A stretch of 64,000 nt of DNA from NCBI GenBank assembly GCA_019417325.1, contig DXVO01000030.1, positions 124,001 through 188,000 on the forward strand, read 5' to 3'. Shown here in pieces: positions 42,473 through 51,888 of the stretch; position 1 is the stretch's first letter, and each line of letters starts with the position of its first letter. A program made the translations under genes and the position numbers. Below the pieces are notes generated by a model, which was not told the DNA's origin, did no database searches, and was given only the letters and a program-made list of their open reading frames with translations. The stretch comes from Parabacteroides sp. (lineage in GTDB: Bacteria; Bacteroidota; Bacteroidia; Bacteroidales; Tannerellaceae).

Positions 42473-45319
42473 TTATTTCTTTAGTTCATCTTTTAAAAAC
42501 GGAGCCGTATAACTTTTTGTTTTTGCTTTTATCATTTGTTCCGGGGTACCGGTAAAGAGCACTTGTCCACCGCCACGGCCACCTTCCGGTCCCATGTCGA
42601 TAATATAATCGGCACATTTGATCACATCGAGATTGTGTTCAATAATGATAATCGTATTACCTTTCTCCACCAATTTATTCAGGACACCCAACAATACACG
42701 GATATCTTCAAAATGAAGACCGGTAGTCGGCTCATCCAATACATATAACGTTTTCCCCGTATCACGCTTTGCCAGTTCGGTAGCCAGTTTGACACGCTGA
42801 CTTTCCCCTCCGGACAAGGTAGTGGAGGGTTGTCCCAGTTTTATATATCCTAAACCTACATCCTGCAAGACTTTCACCTTGTTTAAGATAGAGGGAATAT
42901 TCTCGAAAAACTCTACTGCCATATTGATTGTCATATTCAACACATCTGCAATAGATTTACCACGAAAACGGACTTCCAACGTTTCACGGTTATAACGTTT
43001 GCCATGGCATTCCTCGCAAGGTACAAGGACATCAGGTAAGAAATTCATCTCGATGGTCTTATATCCATTACCCTTACAGGTTTCACAACGCCCTCCGGCT
43101 ACGTTAAATGAAAAACGCCCGGGTTTGTACCCGCGAATCTTAGATTCCGGCATCTCCACAAATAAATTACGGATATCGGAGAACACGCCGGTATATGTGG
43201 CAGGATTGCTTCGGGGAGAACGACCGATAGGCGACTGGTCCACGTTTACAATCTTGTCTACATTATCTATCCCCTCAATCGATTTATAGGGTAACGGATC
43301 TTCCAGAGAACGGTAAAAATACTGGCTCAAAATAGGTTGAAGCGTCTGGTTTATCAGCGTCGATTTGCCACTACCGGATACACCGGTCACACAAATCAAT
43401 GTACCGAGCGGGAATGTAACATCCACGTTCTTCAAGTTATTACCGCAGGCTCCTTTTATCGTCAGGAACTTTCCATTTCCTTCCCTGCGTTTCTCCGGGA
43501 CAGCAATTTCTTCTTTTCCGTTCAGGTAGGCAGATGTCAGTGTATCTGCTTTTAACATATCTTCCGGAGTTCCGGCATAGACAACTTCTCCCCCAAGACG
43601 TCCGGCTTTAGGTCCCATATCCACCACATAGTCAGCATTAAGCATCATATCCTTATCATGTTCCACAACTACTACCGAGTTTCCGGTATCCCGTAACTCT
43701 TTCAGGGAGTTTATCAGGCGGACATTGTCGCGTTGGTGCAGACCGATACTCGGCTCATCCAATATGTAAAGTACATTTACCAACTGACTACCAATCTGGG
43801 TAGCCAGACGGATACGTTGGCTTTCTCCTCCGGATAAAGTAGCGGAAGCACGGTTCATCGCCAGATAATCCAAGCCTACATCCAACAGGAATTTGAGGCG
43901 GGAACGTATTTCTTTCAAAATCTCAACAGCTATCTGTAACTGCTTTTTATCCAGTTTTTCTTCAATGCCATCCAAGTATTCGTAAAGTTCGGAAATATCC
44001 ATCTCCGCCAGTTCTGCAATATTTTTTCCGGCAATCAGATAATGCAAAGCTTCCTTATTCAGACGACGCCCGTTACATTCGGGGCAAGTCGCCATTTTTA
44101 TGAACTGTCCTGCCCATTTTTGCGCAGAAGCAGAAGCTTCTCCATCCTGTTGCATCAGGATATATTTAGCAACCCCTTCATAGGTCATAAAATAGTTAGA
44201 AGAACCCAGCATCTCATTTTTTACCTGCAGCCGTTCGTCCGTTCCGTTCATGATCTCATCCATCGCCTCTTCCGGAATGTCTTTGATCGGAGTCTTGACC
44301 GTAACACCATACTTTTGACATATCGCATCAATCTGCCAGAAAATAAGGGAGTTTTTATATTTACCGAGGGCTACAATTCCTCCACCGTAAATACTGAGTG
44401 ACGGATCGGGTACGATTTTCTCCATATCCAACAGGTTCACCTGTCCCAATCCTTTGCATTTCGGGCAAGCTCCCTGAGGAGAGTTAAAGGAGAAGTTATG
44501 AGGAGCCGGCTCGCTATAAGATAGCCCGGTAGCCGGATCCATCAAACGGCGGCTATAGTGACGTACCTCGTTTGTTTCGGCATCCAACACAAGAAGAAGC
44601 CCATCTCCCTGTTTCATTGCGATCCGCAGGCTTTCTTTCAGGCGGCGTTCATCGCTCTCGGATACAATCATTTTGTCGATTACGACTTCTATACTATGCA
44701 TCTTGTAGCGGTCGAGTTTCATGCCATGGAATATTTCCTTCATCTCGCCGTCTACACGTACATTTATATATCCTTTCTTCCGGATTTGTTCGAACAGTTC
44801 CTTATAATGCCCTTTACGGTTCCGCACCAGTGGAGCTAAAAGGTAAGTCTTTTTTCCCCGGTACTTCTCCAGAATCAAATTAAGAATCTGTTCTTCGGTA
44901 TATTTTACCATCTTTTCCCCACTCAAATAAGAATAGGCTTCCCCAGCCCTTGCATAAAGCAAACGGAAAAAGTCATATATCTCAGTGGTGGTACCCACGG
45001 TAGAACGCGGATTCTTATTGGTCGTTTTTTGTTCGATGGATATAACCGGACTCAACCCGGTTATCTTATCCACATCCGGACGTTCCATATTTCCAAGAAA
45101 ATTCCGGGCATAGGCAGAGAATGTTTCCACATAACGCCGTTGGCCTTCCGCAAAAATAGTATCGAACGCCAACGACGATTTACCGCTACCGCTCATACCG
45201 GTAATCACCGAGAGTTTATTGCGGGGTATTTCTACATCTATATTTTTCAGATTATGGACACGGGCACCTAAAACGGAAATGCGCCCTCCTTCCAATGCAT
45301 TCTTATCGTTCATTTTCAT
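42473..45319 (-). CDS. uvrA: Excinuclease ABC subunit A
   Basis: This 948-residue DNA damage sensor works with UvrB and UvrC in nucleotide excision repair. Both ABC modules are complete: Walker A GMSGSGKSSLAFDTIFAEG and GVSGSGKSTLINQTL, and signatures LSGGESQRIRLA and LSGGESQRVKLA. Zinc-finger cysteines appear as CPKCKGLG, CPECNGRR, CETCKGNG and CEECHGKR. The length is normal. It follows the lytic transglycosylase gene by 13 bp and precedes a small protein gene by 5 bp. Confidence 0.97.
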   Translation of the reverse strand: MKMNDKNALEGGRISVLGARVHNLKNIDVEIPRNKLSVITGMSGSGKSSLAFDTIFAEGQRRYVETFSAYARNFLGNMERPDVDKITGLSPVISIEQKTTNKNPRSTVGTTTEIYDFFRLLYARAGEAYSYLSGEKMVKYTEEQILNLILEKYRGKKTYLLAPLVRNRKGHYKELFEQIRKKGYINVRVDGEMKEIFHGMKLDRYKMHSIEVVIDKMIVSESDERRLKESLRIAMKQGDGLLLVLDAETNEVRHYSRRLMDPATGLSYSEPAPHNFSFNSPQGACPKCKGLGQVNLLDMEKIVPDPSLSIYGGGIVALGKYKNSLIFWQIDAICQKYGVTVKTPIKDIPEEAMDEIMNGTDERLQVKNEMLGSSNYFMTYEGVAKYILMQQDGEASASAQKWAGQFIKMATCPECNGRRLNKEALHYLIAGKNIAELAEMDISELYEYLDGIEEKLDKKQLQIAVEILKEIRSRLKFLLDVGLDYLAMNRASATLSGGESQRIRLATQIGSQLVNVLYILDEPSIGLHQRDNVRLINSLKELRDTGNSVVVVEHDKDMMLNADYVVDMGPKAGRLGGEVVYAGTPEDMLKADTLTSAYLNGKEEIAVPEKRREGNGKFLTIKGACGNNLKNVDVTFPLGTLICVTGVSGSGKSTLINQTLQPILSQYFYRSLEDPLPYKSIEGIDNVDKIVNVDQSPIGRSPRSNPATYTGVFSDIRNLFVEMPESKIRGYKPGRFSFNVAGGRCETCKGNGYKTIEMNFLPDVLVPCEECHGKRYNRETLEVRFRGKSIADVLNMTINMAVEFFENIPSILNKVKVLQDVGLGYIKLGQPSTTLSGGESQRVKLATELAKRDTGKTLYVLDEPTTGLHFEDIRVLLGVLNKLVEKGNTIIIIEHNLDVIKCADYIIDMGPEGGRGGGQVLFTGTPEQMIKAKTKSYTAPFLKDELKK

Positions 45320-45332
45320 ATAAATTCAACAA

Positions 45333-46304
45333 CTATTTTACAACCCAGGCCGGATTATGCACTTTGGTCTTGGCCTTCTTGTAATACATTTCTTTTTCCC
45401 TTGGTATGAGTAGTGTATATGTTTTACCTAATGTCTGGAGCTTCCGGTCCATCAACCAGGGATTGAAGCGTTTCAGGTCGGCATAAGTAATCCCTTTCGA
45501 TTTGGCAAATATTGCAAGATCGGGTATATCGGAAGAAACTTTTACTTCGTCACATTCTATCAGTCGATATAAGTCGTTCGGACGAAGAACAAAGCCATAT
45601 TTATAAGGAGCTTCAAACACCTGTTTCATTGCCATGATACGATATACATAACGGGATGTTTCCTCTACCAGCCATAAGTCGAAGGTGCTGTCAGCCTCTT
45701 GTTTTTCCAACTCTGTAGAAATACGTCTCATTCCGGCATTATAGGAGGCAGCCACTGTCGCCCAGTCTCCATATTTGGCATAGGCATCTTTCAGATAACG
45801 ACATGCGGCTTCCGTTGATTTAGCAACATCCCGGCGTTCATCTACCGTCGCAGTGATAGTCAACCCATATTGCTTGGCTGTACCTTCCATAAACTGCCAC
45901 GTACCGACAGCACGCGCAGGAGATACCGTTCGGGGCTCCAGAAAACTTTCTATTACGGCAAGATATTTAAAATCGTCGGGAATACCGTTTGCTTTTAGTA
46001 TTGGTTCTATGATGGGAAAATAACGGTTGGCACGTTTCAGAACCAGCAATGTTACAGAATGCTGGTAAGTAAAACTTGTCAGCTCACGGTCGAAACCTTC
46101 ATACATATTATAACGTGTCAGGTCATAATCTTTCCCACAAAAAGAAACGGACGCAGGCACTTCCGGCGACATTGTTACCGCAGACACCAGCGGGCGCTCT
46201 TCTTTCACTTTTTCTGAATCGGTGGAACCAATGGATAGGCAGGCGGTAAGACAAATTACACTTCCTGCAAAAAAACTGATTATACTATTTTTTGTAAATT
46301 TCAT
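45333..46304 (-). CDS. Membrane-bound lytic transglycosylase lipoprotein with LysM-like tail
   Basis: From the ATG at 46302-46304 the protein is 323 residues; the longer frame to 46388 overlaps the promoter at 46334-46341. The signal has a lipobox (VICLTAC). The SLT domain shows the catalytic E119 in LAVIESFLEP, followed by ARAVGTWQFMEGTAKQYGL and AASYNAGMRRI, as in MltD-type enzymes that cut murein strands to anhydro-muropeptides. The C-terminus (DLAIFAKSKGITYADLKRFNP) resembles a LysM repeat. It leads the operon with uvrA. Confidence 0.88.
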   Translation of the reverse strand: MKFTKNSIISFFAGSVICLTACLSIGSTDSEKVKEERPLVSAVTMSPEVPASVSFCGKDYDLTRYNMYEGFDRELTSFTYQHSVTLLVLKRANRYFPIIEPILKANGIPDDFKYLAVIESFLEPRTVSPARAVGTWQFMEGTAKQYGLTITATVDERRDVAKSTEAACRYLKDAYAKYGDWATVAASYNAGMRRISTELEKQEADSTFDLWLVEETSRYVYRIMAMKQVFEAPYKYGFVLRPNDLYRLIECDEVKVSSDIPDLAIFAKSKGITYADLKRFNPWLMDRKLQTLGKTYTLLIPREKEMYYKKAKTKVHNPAWVVK

Positions 46305-46333
46305 CTGTAAGATATTATCCTTGATTTGGCTTC

Positions 46334-46341
46334 CAAAGTTA
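46334..46341 (-). promoter_or_regulatory. -7 box of the lytic transglycosylase-uvrA operon
   Basis: TAACTTTG on the minus strand fits TAnnTTTG, 30 bp upstream of the ATG at 46304. It favours the shorter protein start. Confidence 0.45.
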
Positions 46342-46427
46342 CAATTTTTCCCTGTATCTTTCCGCTCCGCACAGCCAAAAAATAACAAAAGTCCGTATAT
46401 TTACAATCTCGTTAAAAACTAACAGAT

Positions 46428-47276
46428 ATGGAATATCATTTAAACACCTCTCTCGACGGAAACATTGCAATGACTTTCCGTTTCCATGAGGATTCTGTTT
46501 TACAAAATAATAAGAGCCTTTACAAATTCATTTGGGTACAGGCTGGTTCATTAGATATAGAAATAGACCACGTAATCATACATCTTGAAAAAGATGAAAT
46601 AATTTCGTTGACGCCATTACATCATATCGAAATAAAAAAAGTAGAAGGAGAATATCTTACTTTCCTGTTTAACAGCAACTTCTACTGCATTTATGGACAC
46701 GACAATGAAGTTTCCTGCAATGGCCTGTTATTCAATGGATCTTCTAACATTGCCCGCTTAAAACTAAGCCCGGTACAGGCGGAAAATCTGCATGATATTA
46801 TCCGTATTTTCATGGGAGAATGTTCTATACAGGATAATTTGCAGGAAGAAATGCTGCGTATTATCCTGAAACGTTTCATCATTACTTGTACCCGTATCGC
46901 CCGTGAGAAATTTGAGGTCAACCTTGAAAAAGAAAAAAGCTTTGATATTATCCGGCAATATTATGTATTGGTGGACAACCATTTTAAAGAAAAAAAACAA
47001 GTTCAGGATTATGCCGACCTTTTATTCCGCTCTCCTAAAACCTTGTCGAATCTTTTTTCTTCATATGGAATCCCCTCGCCCCTGCGCATCATCCGCGAAA
47101 GAATAGAAGCGGAAGCCAAACGTCTTTTACTTTATACGGACAAAAGCGCCAAAGAAATCAGTGAAATCCTGGGGTTCGAAGAACTGGCTGCTTTCAGCCG
47201 CTTTTTCAAGAAAATGACAAATGAAAGTATCTCGGACTACAGAAAAAGGGAAAAACGGGAACAATTGCCAACTTAA
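46428..47276 (+). CDS. AraC-family transcriptional regulator upstream of rclC-rclA
   Basis: This 282-residue protein has an N-terminal cupin-like sensing part (KFIWVQAGSLDIEIDHVIIHL) and a C-terminal AraC HTH pair (QDYADLLFRSPKTLSNLFSSYG and SAKEISEILGFEELAAFSRFFKKMTNES). It sits directly upstream of the rclC-rclA pair on the same strand, so it probably controls them. It does not look like an orthologue of E. coli RclR, but it has cysteines at about C88, C95, C132 and C154 that could sense oxidants. The 81-bp gap to rclC may hold the target promoter. Confidence 0.85.
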   Translation: MEYHLNTSLDGNIAMTFRFHEDSVLQNNKSLYKFIWVQAGSLDIEIDHVIIHLEKDEIISLTPLHHIEIKKVEGEYLTFLFNSNFYCIYGHDNEVSCNGLLFNGSSNIARLKLSPVQAENLHDIIRIFMGECSIQDNLQEEMLRIILKRFIITCTRIAREKFEVNLEKEKSFDIIRQYYVLVDNHFKEKKQVQDYADLLFRSPKTLSNLFSSYGIPSPLRIIRERIEAEAKRLLLYTDKSAKEISEILGFEELAAFSRFFKKMTNESISDYRKREKREQLPT

Positions 47277-47357
47277 GCAGTGAAATTGCCATTTATTACA
47301 CAGGAAAAACCATTGATCTTTGCATTATCAGTTAAACATCTAAAAACATAAAGCAAA

Positions 47358-47945
47358 ATGATCACAAAATTACAAACTCTTTTTACTGCTTTCCTGAATA
47401 TAGCAGCTTCTACTCAAAAACTGGGTATTAACCTGATCCGTGTGGCAATATTGATTATCTTCGTCTGGATAGGCGGACTGAAATTCTGGAATTATGAAGC
47501 CGAAGGAATTGTACCGTTCGTGGCAAACAGTCCTTTTATGAGTTTCTTTTATACAAACAGTGCACCGGAATACAAACAATATAAACTGAAAGAAGGTGAA
47601 TTTAATCAGGAAAAACATGACTGGCATAAGCAGAACAACACATATGGTTTCTCTTATGGATTAGGAATCCTGATTATGAGTATCGGAATCTTAACGTTTT
47701 TGGGAACATTCTTCCCTAAAATAGGTTTAATAGGTACCGGACTGGCGATTATCATGACATTAGGCACGCTTTCCTTCCTGTTCACCACCCCTGAAGTATG
47801 GGTTCCGGATTTGGGTAGTGGCGAACATGGTTTTCCGCTATTAACGGGAGCAGGACGCCTGGTTATCAAAGACACAGCCATTCTTGCCGGAGCAATCGTT
47901 GTATTATCAGATTGTGCTAAAAGAATTTTACAACAACACAAATAA
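47358..47945 (+). CDS. rclC: RclC/YkgB-family (DUF417) inner membrane protein
   Basis: This 195-residue membrane protein has about four membrane segments. Strong family matches are LIRVAILIIFVWIGGLKFWNYEAEGI, PFVANSPFMSFFY, NNTYGFSYGLGI and the end GFPLLTGAGRLVIKDTAIL, all very close to E. coli RclC. It is encoded 8 bp upstream of rclA. In E. coli the gene is part of the reactive-chlorine resistance operon, and its exact action is not known. The pairing here supports the same physiological role. Confidence 0.88.
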   Translation: MITKLQTLFTAFLNIAASTQKLGINLIRVAILIIFVWIGGLKFWNYEAEGIVPFVANSPFMSFFYTNSAPEYKQYKLKEGEFNQEKHDWHKQNNTYGFSYGLGILIMSIGILTFLGTFFPKIGLIGTGLAIIMTLGTLSFLFTTPEVWVPDLGSGEHGFPLLTGAGRLVIKDTAILAGAIVVLSDCAKRILQQHK

Positions 47946-47953
47946 AAGCGGTT

Positions 47954-49309
47954 ATGAAACAGTACGACGCAATTATTATCGGGTTCGGCAAAGGAGGTAA
48001 AACCCTTGCCGCTGAACTGGCAAAAAGGAATCAAAAAGTAGCTATGGTAGAACGTTCCGACAAAATGTATGGAGGAACCTGTATAAATATAGGCTGTATA
48101 CCGACAAAAACGTTGGTACACCAGGCTAAACTGGCTCCTAAAACAGCAACATGGGATGAAAAGAAAGCATATTACAGGCAAGCTATTGCTAAAAAAGAGC
48201 AGGTGACTACCCTGTTGCGAGGAAAAAATTACCAGAACCTGGCAGATAATCCCAACATTACGGTATATACCGGCAACGGTTCATTTATAAGCCCGGAAAT
48301 TATTGAAGTCGTTACCAAGGAAGAGACATTCCATATACAGGCTCCACAAATATTCATCAATACCGGAGCCGAAACAGTGCTCCCTCCCATTCCCGGAATA
48401 AAAGAAAATCCGGTTGTATATACCAGTACATCCATTATGGAGCTGACAGAGTTGCCGGAACATCTGGTAATCGTGGGAGGTGGATATATCGGATTGGAAT
48501 TTGCTTCCATGTTTGCTTCTTTCGGTTCCAGAGTCACAGTACTTGAAGGATATTCCGAACTCATACCACGGGAAGACAGGGACATTGCCGCTGCGGTAAA
48601 AGACACCTTGGAAAAGAAAGGAATTATATTCCGTTTGAATGCCAAAGTCCAGTCTATAGATAAAACGGCTGTACTATACGAAGATACGGAACAAAAAGAA
48701 ACGCTTCGTTTGGATGCTGATGCAATTCTACTTGCCACAGGCAGAAGACCTAACACAGCCGGACTAAACCTGGATGCAGCAGGTGTGAAAACAGATGAGC
48801 GGGGAGCTGTTATCGTAGACGATCATTTGAGAACAACAGTCCCGAATATACGTGCAATCGGGGATGTAAAAGGCGGATTACAATTCACTTATATTTCCCT
48901 GGATGATTATCGTATCATCAGAGAGGATTTATTCGGAAACCATGAACGGAACACGGGAGATCGCGAACCGGTAAGTTATTCTGTTTTTATCGACCCGCCG
49001 CTGTCACATATCGGCATGAATGAAGATACAGCAAAGAAAAAAGGACTTACAGTAAAAACAAACAAAGTTATTGTTGCCTCCATTCCCAGAACCAAAACAA
49101 TAGATGAAACTGATGGTTTGATGAAAGTTGTTGTAGATGCAAATACGAATAAAATTCTGGGATGCACCTTATTTTCTCCGGAATCAAGCGAAATGATAAA
49201 CAGTGTGGCTATCGCCATGAAAACCGGATTAGATTATACATTCCTCCGGGATTTCATTTTCACCCATCCAAGTATGAGCGAATCGCTCAATGATCTGATG
49301 AATTTATAA
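47954..49309 (+). CDS. rclA: RclA-family flavin disulfide oxidoreductase (reactive chlorine resistance)
   Basis: This 451-residue FAD- and NAD(P)H-dependent enzyme is close to E. coli RclA. The redox cysteines are C43 and C48 in GGTCINIGCIPTKT. The FAD fold AIIIGFGKGGKTLAAELAKR, the NAD fold VIVGGGYIGLEFASMFASFG, GDVKGGLQFTYISLDDYRI and the end HPSMSESLNDLM are shared with it. E. coli RclA reduces Cu(II) and protects against hypochlorous acid. Other members of the superfamily (mercuric reductase, lipoamide dehydrogenase) are less likely given the rclC neighbour. Confidence 0.92.
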   Translation: MKQYDAIIIGFGKGGKTLAAELAKRNQKVAMVERSDKMYGGTCINIGCIPTKTLVHQAKLAPKTATWDEKKAYYRQAIAKKEQVTTLLRGKNYQNLADNPNITVYTGNGSFISPEIIEVVTKEETFHIQAPQIFINTGAETVLPPIPGIKENPVVYTSTSIMELTELPEHLVIVGGGYIGLEFASMFASFGSRVTVLEGYSELIPREDRDIAAAVKDTLEKKGIIFRLNAKVQSIDKTAVLYEDTEQKETLRLDADAILLATGRRPNTAGLNLDAAGVKTDERGAVIVDDHLRTTVPNIRAIGDVKGGLQFTYISLDDYRIIREDLFGNHERNTGDREPVSYSVFIDPPLSHIGMNEDTAKKKGLTVKTNKVIVASIPRTKTIDETDGLMKVVVDANTNKILGCTLFSPESSEMINSVAIAMKTGLDYTFLRDFIFTHPSMSESLNDLMNL

Positions 49310-49320
49310 GAGTAATTCAA

Positions 49321-49357
49321 GGGAGTAAACTGTTTCTGCCCACAACAGGGAACTCCC
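49321..49357 (+). terminator. Weak stem-loop after rclA
   Basis: GGGAGT (49321-49326) pairs with ACTCCC (49352-49357), and an inner CTGTT pairs with AACAG. There is no T-run, so its strength as a terminator is uncertain. Confidence 0.35.
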
Positions 49358-49397
49358 CTAAATACATCTTACTGCATTATCTTTCAGTTTTTATTTC

Positions 49398-49405
49398 TAT
49401 CTTTG
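49398..49405 (+). promoter_or_regulatory. -7 box of the LysM protein operon
   Basis: TATCTTTG fits TAnnTTTG. It lies 21 bp upstream of the ATG at 49427 and overlaps the alternative upstream start at 49403, which it rules out. Confidence 0.55.
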
Positions 49406-49426
49406 CGTGAAATAATCAATCAGCAA

Positions 49427-51226
49427 ATGAATAGGATTAGCATTTACATTTTAATATCTTTTCTGAGTTTTGGAAGTGTAACCGTTTATTCGCAAAACAA
49501 CAAGCCTGAAACTATCGTAACCAGCGGGCAAAGTGATGAGATATTTTATCATACCATAGAACAAGGACAGACTGTATATGCCATTGCTACCATGTATGGA
49601 GTCACAGTTGATGATATTTATCGTTTGAACCCTGGAAGCAAAGAGTATATCAAAGCCGGAGCAACCCTAAAAATTCCCCAACGTGATACAATGACAGGGG
49701 CTACCGATAAAAAAGGAGATGGCTATATGTATCATACTATCCAACCGCGCGAAACACTCTATTCTTTATCTATCCGTTATAAAGTTCCGGGTGCAGATAT
49801 TATAAATGCCAATCCGGGATTATCCGTTGCCACTTTCACAATTGGTAAGAATATCCGTATACCGGCTACTCCATTGGAAAGCCTGCCCGTTACCGAAATT
49901 CAGACAGTGACGAAAGAAATCGAATATAAAATAGAGAAAAAAGAAACGATGTACAGTATTTGCCGGAAATTTAACGTTTCCAGCAATGAGCTCATAAAAC
50001 TAAACCCCAAGTTAAAAGGAGGGGTTAAAGCCGGTATGGTCATTAAAATTCCGGTAGAGACGGAAGAAAGTGTAACTGTCGAGAAGGCTACTCCCGCTGA
50101 AAGAGATGTAAATGCATTACTTGCAACTCCCCAAAATATAAAACGGGTAAACACTATAAAAGTAGCTCTTTTGCTACCCTTTATGACTGAAGAAGCCCAC
50201 CCGTCATCAACGACATCCCGCTTTATTGAATATTACGAAGGATTATTGCTTGCTGTAGATAGTCTGCAAAAGAAAGGGTGCTCCATAGATCTATCCGTAT
50301 ATGACACGGGAAACGGTACAAAGAAAATTAAAGAGGTATTGAATACAGACGCCTTGAAAGAAGCCAACCTGATTATAGGTGCAGTCCAAAACGATCAAAT
50401 TAAACTGGTTGCCAATTTCGCCCAGAAAAATAAAATTAAATATGTGATTCCTTTTACCTCCAAAAATGACGATGTATTGTCTAATGCATATGTATACCAG
50501 GTAAACACTCCTCACTCCTATTTATATGCCAACGCCTCACAGGCTGGCTGCAACTTGTTTGCAGAAGACAATATCATTCTACTGAATATAAAAGATGAGG
50601 ACGAAAAAGCTGATTTTATCAAAGCTTTTAAAGCGGAGATGAGGCAACGCAATATCCGTTATAAAGAAATGAATTACAATGGAGATTCTTTCCAGACAGA
50701 TATAACAAGTGTATTGGAAAGTGGAAAACGAAATATTGTCGTACCGACTTCCAGTTCTCTGAATGCTTTGAATAAAATAAAATCCCCGCTCCGTATGATT
50801 GCTGAAACGAAACCGGAATATATGATGACTCTGTTCGGGTATCCGGAATGGCAAACTTATACCCGTGAATGCCTGGATGACTTTTATGCACTGAATACTT
50901 ACATCTATAGTAATTTCTATGCGGATAACCTTTCGCAGGATGTGTCCAGTTTTTATACGCATTATAAAACCTGGTTCAGTAAAAATCTGATTAACACATT
51001 TCCTAAATACGGAATCCTGGGATTTGATACCGGTATGTTCTTCCTGGATGCCATTAATAAATATGGTACAAACTTTGAGAATAATCTGGATAATATAAAA
51101 TATAAGAGCATACAGACTGGTTTTGATTTCCACCGCGTAAACAACTGGGGTGGTTTCATCAATACCAATATCTTTATTGTACACTATCAAAGCGATTATA
51201 ACGTAACCCGAAACGAAATAAGATGA
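49427..51226 (+). CDS. Exported LysM protein with a periplasmic-binding-like domain
   Basis: From the ATG at 49427 the protein is 599 residues with a signal peptide (ISIYILISFLSFGSVTVYSQ). Three LysM peptidoglycan-binding repeats follow, starting YHTIEQGQTVYAIATMYG, YHTIQPRETLYSLSIRYK and YKIEKKETMYSICRKFN, covering about residues 40-215. The rest, from IKVALLLPFMTEEAHP, resembles a type 1 periplasmic-binding fold, as in LpoA or amino-acid receptors. A role in murein sensing or synthesis control is plausible. Its stop overlaps the start of the beta-barrel gene by 4 bp (ATGA). Confidence 0.85.
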   Translation: MNRISIYILISFLSFGSVTVYSQNNKPETIVTSGQSDEIFYHTIEQGQTVYAIATMYGVTVDDIYRLNPGSKEYIKAGATLKIPQRDTMTGATDKKGDGYMYHTIQPRETLYSLSIRYKVPGADIINANPGLSVATFTIGKNIRIPATPLESLPVTEIQTVTKEIEYKIEKKETMYSICRKFNVSSNELIKLNPKLKGGVKAGMVIKIPVETEESVTVEKATPAERDVNALLATPQNIKRVNTIKVALLLPFMTEEAHPSSTTSRFIEYYEGLLLAVDSLQKKGCSIDLSVYDTGNGTKKIKEVLNTDALKEANLIIGAVQNDQIKLVANFAQKNKIKYVIPFTSKNDDVLSNAYVYQVNTPHSYLYANASQAGCNLFAEDNIILLNIKDEDEKADFIKAFKAEMRQRNIRYKEMNYNGDSFQTDITSVLESGKRNIVVPTSSSLNALNKIKSPLRMIAETKPEYMMTLFGYPEWQTYTRECLDDFYALNTYIYSNFYADNLSQDVSSFYTHYKTWFSKNLINTFPKYGILGFDTGMFFLDAINKYGTNFENNLDNIKYKSIQTGFDFHRVNNWGGFINTNIFIVHYQSDYNVTRNEIR

Positions 51227-51888
51227 TTCGAAAAATAATTGTAACACTCGTTATAGCACTGACTGTGGTTGCCGGAGGGCAGGCACAAAAGAAACCTTTC
51301 AAAAAAGAACTGCTGGTAGGAGGTTCTTTTGGTGCGAACTTTTCAAAAATCAGTTTCGCTGTTTATAAAGTGAACACAAAGATGAAACTCGGCTACAGCG
51401 GTGGAGTCAGCGTACGATGGATCACAGAAAAAAATCTGGGACTACAGGGTGAAATCAATTTTACCCAATACGGCTGGGATGAAAAGTTTGAGGATACTAA
51501 GTATAAGTATACACGAACTATCAATTACGTAGAGATACCGTTCCTGACTCATATTTATTTCGGTAGCGACCGTTTCAGGGCTTTTGTCAATTTAGGTCCG
51601 AAAATCGGATATGCCCTGAGTGAAAGTACGGATGAAAACCTGAATGGAGCATCTCCTAATATCGAGAACCAACAGCATAATCTTGCCGTACAGAAACGAT
51701 TTGACTGGGGTATATGTGGAGGACCGGGGATTGAATTACGTACAGGTATCGGCTCTTTTCAACTGGAAGGACGTTATTATTACGGACTTAGTGATATATT
51801 TAACAGCCGGAAAGAAGACCGTTTCTCCAAATCATCCAACCAAGTGATTTCGGTGAAATTAACATACATGTTTTCTGTGATTAAATGA
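51223..51888 (+). CDS. Small outer membrane beta-barrel protein (PorT/OMP_b-brl type)
   Basis: This 221-residue protein has a signal peptide (VTLVIALTVVAGGQAQ) and alternating amphipathic strands ending in an aromatic-rich C-terminus (VISVKLTYMFSVIK). Strands such as KLGYSGGVSVRWIT, YVEIPFLTHIYFG and FRAFVNLGPKIGYAL fit the eight-strand barrels of the PorT-like group. It is translationally coupled to the LysM protein, which suggests that the two link murein and outer membrane. Membership in type IX secretion (as for PorT) is not shown. Confidence 0.82.
   Translation: MIRKIIVTLVIALTVVAGGQAQKKPFKKELLVGGSFGANFSKISFAVYKVNTKMKLGYSGGVSVRWITEKNLGLQGEINFTQYGWDEKFEDTKYKYTRTINYVEIPFLTHIYFGSDRFRAFVNLGPKIGYALSESTDENLNGASPNIENQQHNLAVQKRFDWGICGGPGIELRTGIGSFQLEGRYYYGLSDIFNSRKEDRFSKSSNQVISVKLTYMFSVIK

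Noticed and set aside
51223..51888. Assignment of the beta-barrel protein to the type IX secretion system (PorT)
   Set aside because: The fold is similar but no other type IX gene is present, and many barrels share these features.
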